20,559 nt of DNA from JANNAT01 sp031422555 (GTDB taxonomy: Bacteria; Pseudomonadota; Alphaproteobacteria; Rhodobacterales; Rhodobacteraceae), in contig JANPLZ010000068.1 in the NCBI GenBank assembly GCA_031422555.1, positions 1 through 20,559 on the forward strand, written 5' to 3'. The position numbers and the translations under genes are program-made. How positions within the stretch are numbered: position 1 is the stretch's first letter; every line of letters begins with the position of its first letter. Below, piece by piece: positions 20,123 through 20,559 of the stretch. The notes under the pieces are model-generated. The model ran no database searches and was not told the DNA's origin. It worked only from the letters and a program-made list of their open reading frames with translations.

Positions 20123-20559
20123 TTGCAGCCGGGGCGCGTCCATGGCCAAATTGCAGCCAGTTTGACCCAGCCCAATAACGGCAGCATCTTGACCTTGATC
20201 TACACCACCCTTCACGCTGACTGCCGCGACATCGGCACAGTGTTGTTCACCGTTTCGGTGTTGGACAAATCAGCCGATCTGGCCCGACGGGCCTATACAT
20301 CGCACCCGGTGGACTATCCCACCGCTGGCACCAAACCGATCACCCGGGACGGCTGGTATGACCATGTCATCGCGGGCGGGCGCAGTTTTGTCGCCAATAC
20401 CCCGGCTGAATTTGCCAAGTATTTCTTTGATCACGCGTTGATCACTTCGCTTGGTCTGGGGTCATGCATGAATATCCCCGTGATAAGCGATGCAAACCGC
20501 GTCGCGGGCACCGTCAACCTGTTGGCGCACGCTGGCCATTTCGATGCCGACCGCCAATC
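20123..20559 (+). CDS. GAF-domain protein, N-terminal part (cut by window end)
   Basis: The frame stays open to the end of the window and encodes a GAF sensor-type domain: LFTVSVLDKSADLARRAYTSHPVDYPTAGTKPI, then DGWYDHVIAGGRSFVANTPAEF, DHALITSLGLGSCMNIPV and GTVNLLAHAGHFDADRQ. This SHP..YP..GTKP...W...V...FVANT pattern matches a family of short standalone GAF proteins in alphaproteobacteria. The ligand is unknown. There is no in-frame ATG before the domain. TTG at 20123 gives MQPGRVHGQIAASLTQPNNG and the best expected spacing; GTG at 20102 and TTG at 20162 are alternatives. The frame is the same as that of the preceding hypothetical gene, with a TAG (20042-20044) between. The start is uncertain, the domain call firm. 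Confidence 0.75.
   Translation, partial: MQPGRVHGQIAASLTQPNNGSILTLIYTTLHADCRDIGTVLFTVSVLDKSADLARRAYTSHPVDYPTAGTKPITRDGWYDHVIAGGRSFVANTPAEFAKYFFDHALITSLGLGSCMNIPVISDANRVAGTVNLLAHAGHFDADRQ

Noticed and set aside
19628..20215. 195-codon minus-strand frame at the right end
   Set aside because: It spans the opposite strand of both the hypothetical gene and the GAF gene. The plus-strand GAF domain is clear, and the minus product has no recognisable features.

Overview
The window looks like a chromosomal segment of an alphaproteobacterium of the Rhodobacterales (Rhodobacteraceae type). The base composition is GC-rich. The evidence is a Rhodobacter-type porin ending in Phe, a DUF3576 lipoprotein directly before leuS followed by lptE and holA, an isolated CenR-like response regulator, a GTP cyclohydrolase II with a degenerate N-terminal domain, and short intergenic repeats that I associate from memory with this family. 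I see no phage, insertion sequence, CRISPR array, tRNA or rRNA.

Layout. The left edge (1-152, minus) is the start of an amidase gene. A UbiH-type flavin hydroxylase (232-1461, plus) faces a minus-strand proteostasis/translation cluster: thioredoxin-TPR CnoX, a LON substrate-binding-domain protein and a Trm112-family protein. A tandem repeat and a palindromic element lie between the two convergent blocks. Positions 3496-6697 (minus) hold a four-gene, overlapping, membrane-associated operon: an FAD-linked oxidase, a small multi-span membrane protein, a membrane-anchored protein of unknown function and a 97-residue single-span protein. This is the least understood gene set here. Exodeoxyribonuclease III (minus) and a conserved 132-residue protein (plus) are divergent around an AT-rich promoter region.

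The 449-bp gap at 8177-8625 is rich in RNA structure read from the minus strand. It contains a stem-loop just after the response-regulator gene and two homologous modules, each with an anti-Shine-Dalgarno-like CCTCCCTGTTGGAC linker followed by an intrinsic terminator. Tandem small RNAs or repeated 3'-UTR elements are likely. Next come ribA and an L,D-transpeptidase-like gene with overlapping start and stop codons, then a perfect 20-bp palindrome with a LacI-family operator core, then an amylosucrase gene.

The right part has a YggS-type PLP protein and a porin (both minus; the porin has a clear terminator and a leader hairpin), then the plus-strand run DUF3576 lipoprotein, leuS, lptE, holA, an unrecognised 114-residue protein, and the start of a GAF-domain gene that runs off the window. 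This run joins translation (LeuS), LPS export (LptE) and replication (HolA).

Most of the window is ordinary core genome. The parts worth a second look are the tandem RNA modules after the response regulator, the LacI-like operator before the solitary amylosucrase, and the uncharacterised FAD-oxidase membrane operon. All homology statements come from motif recognition by eye; no searches were run.
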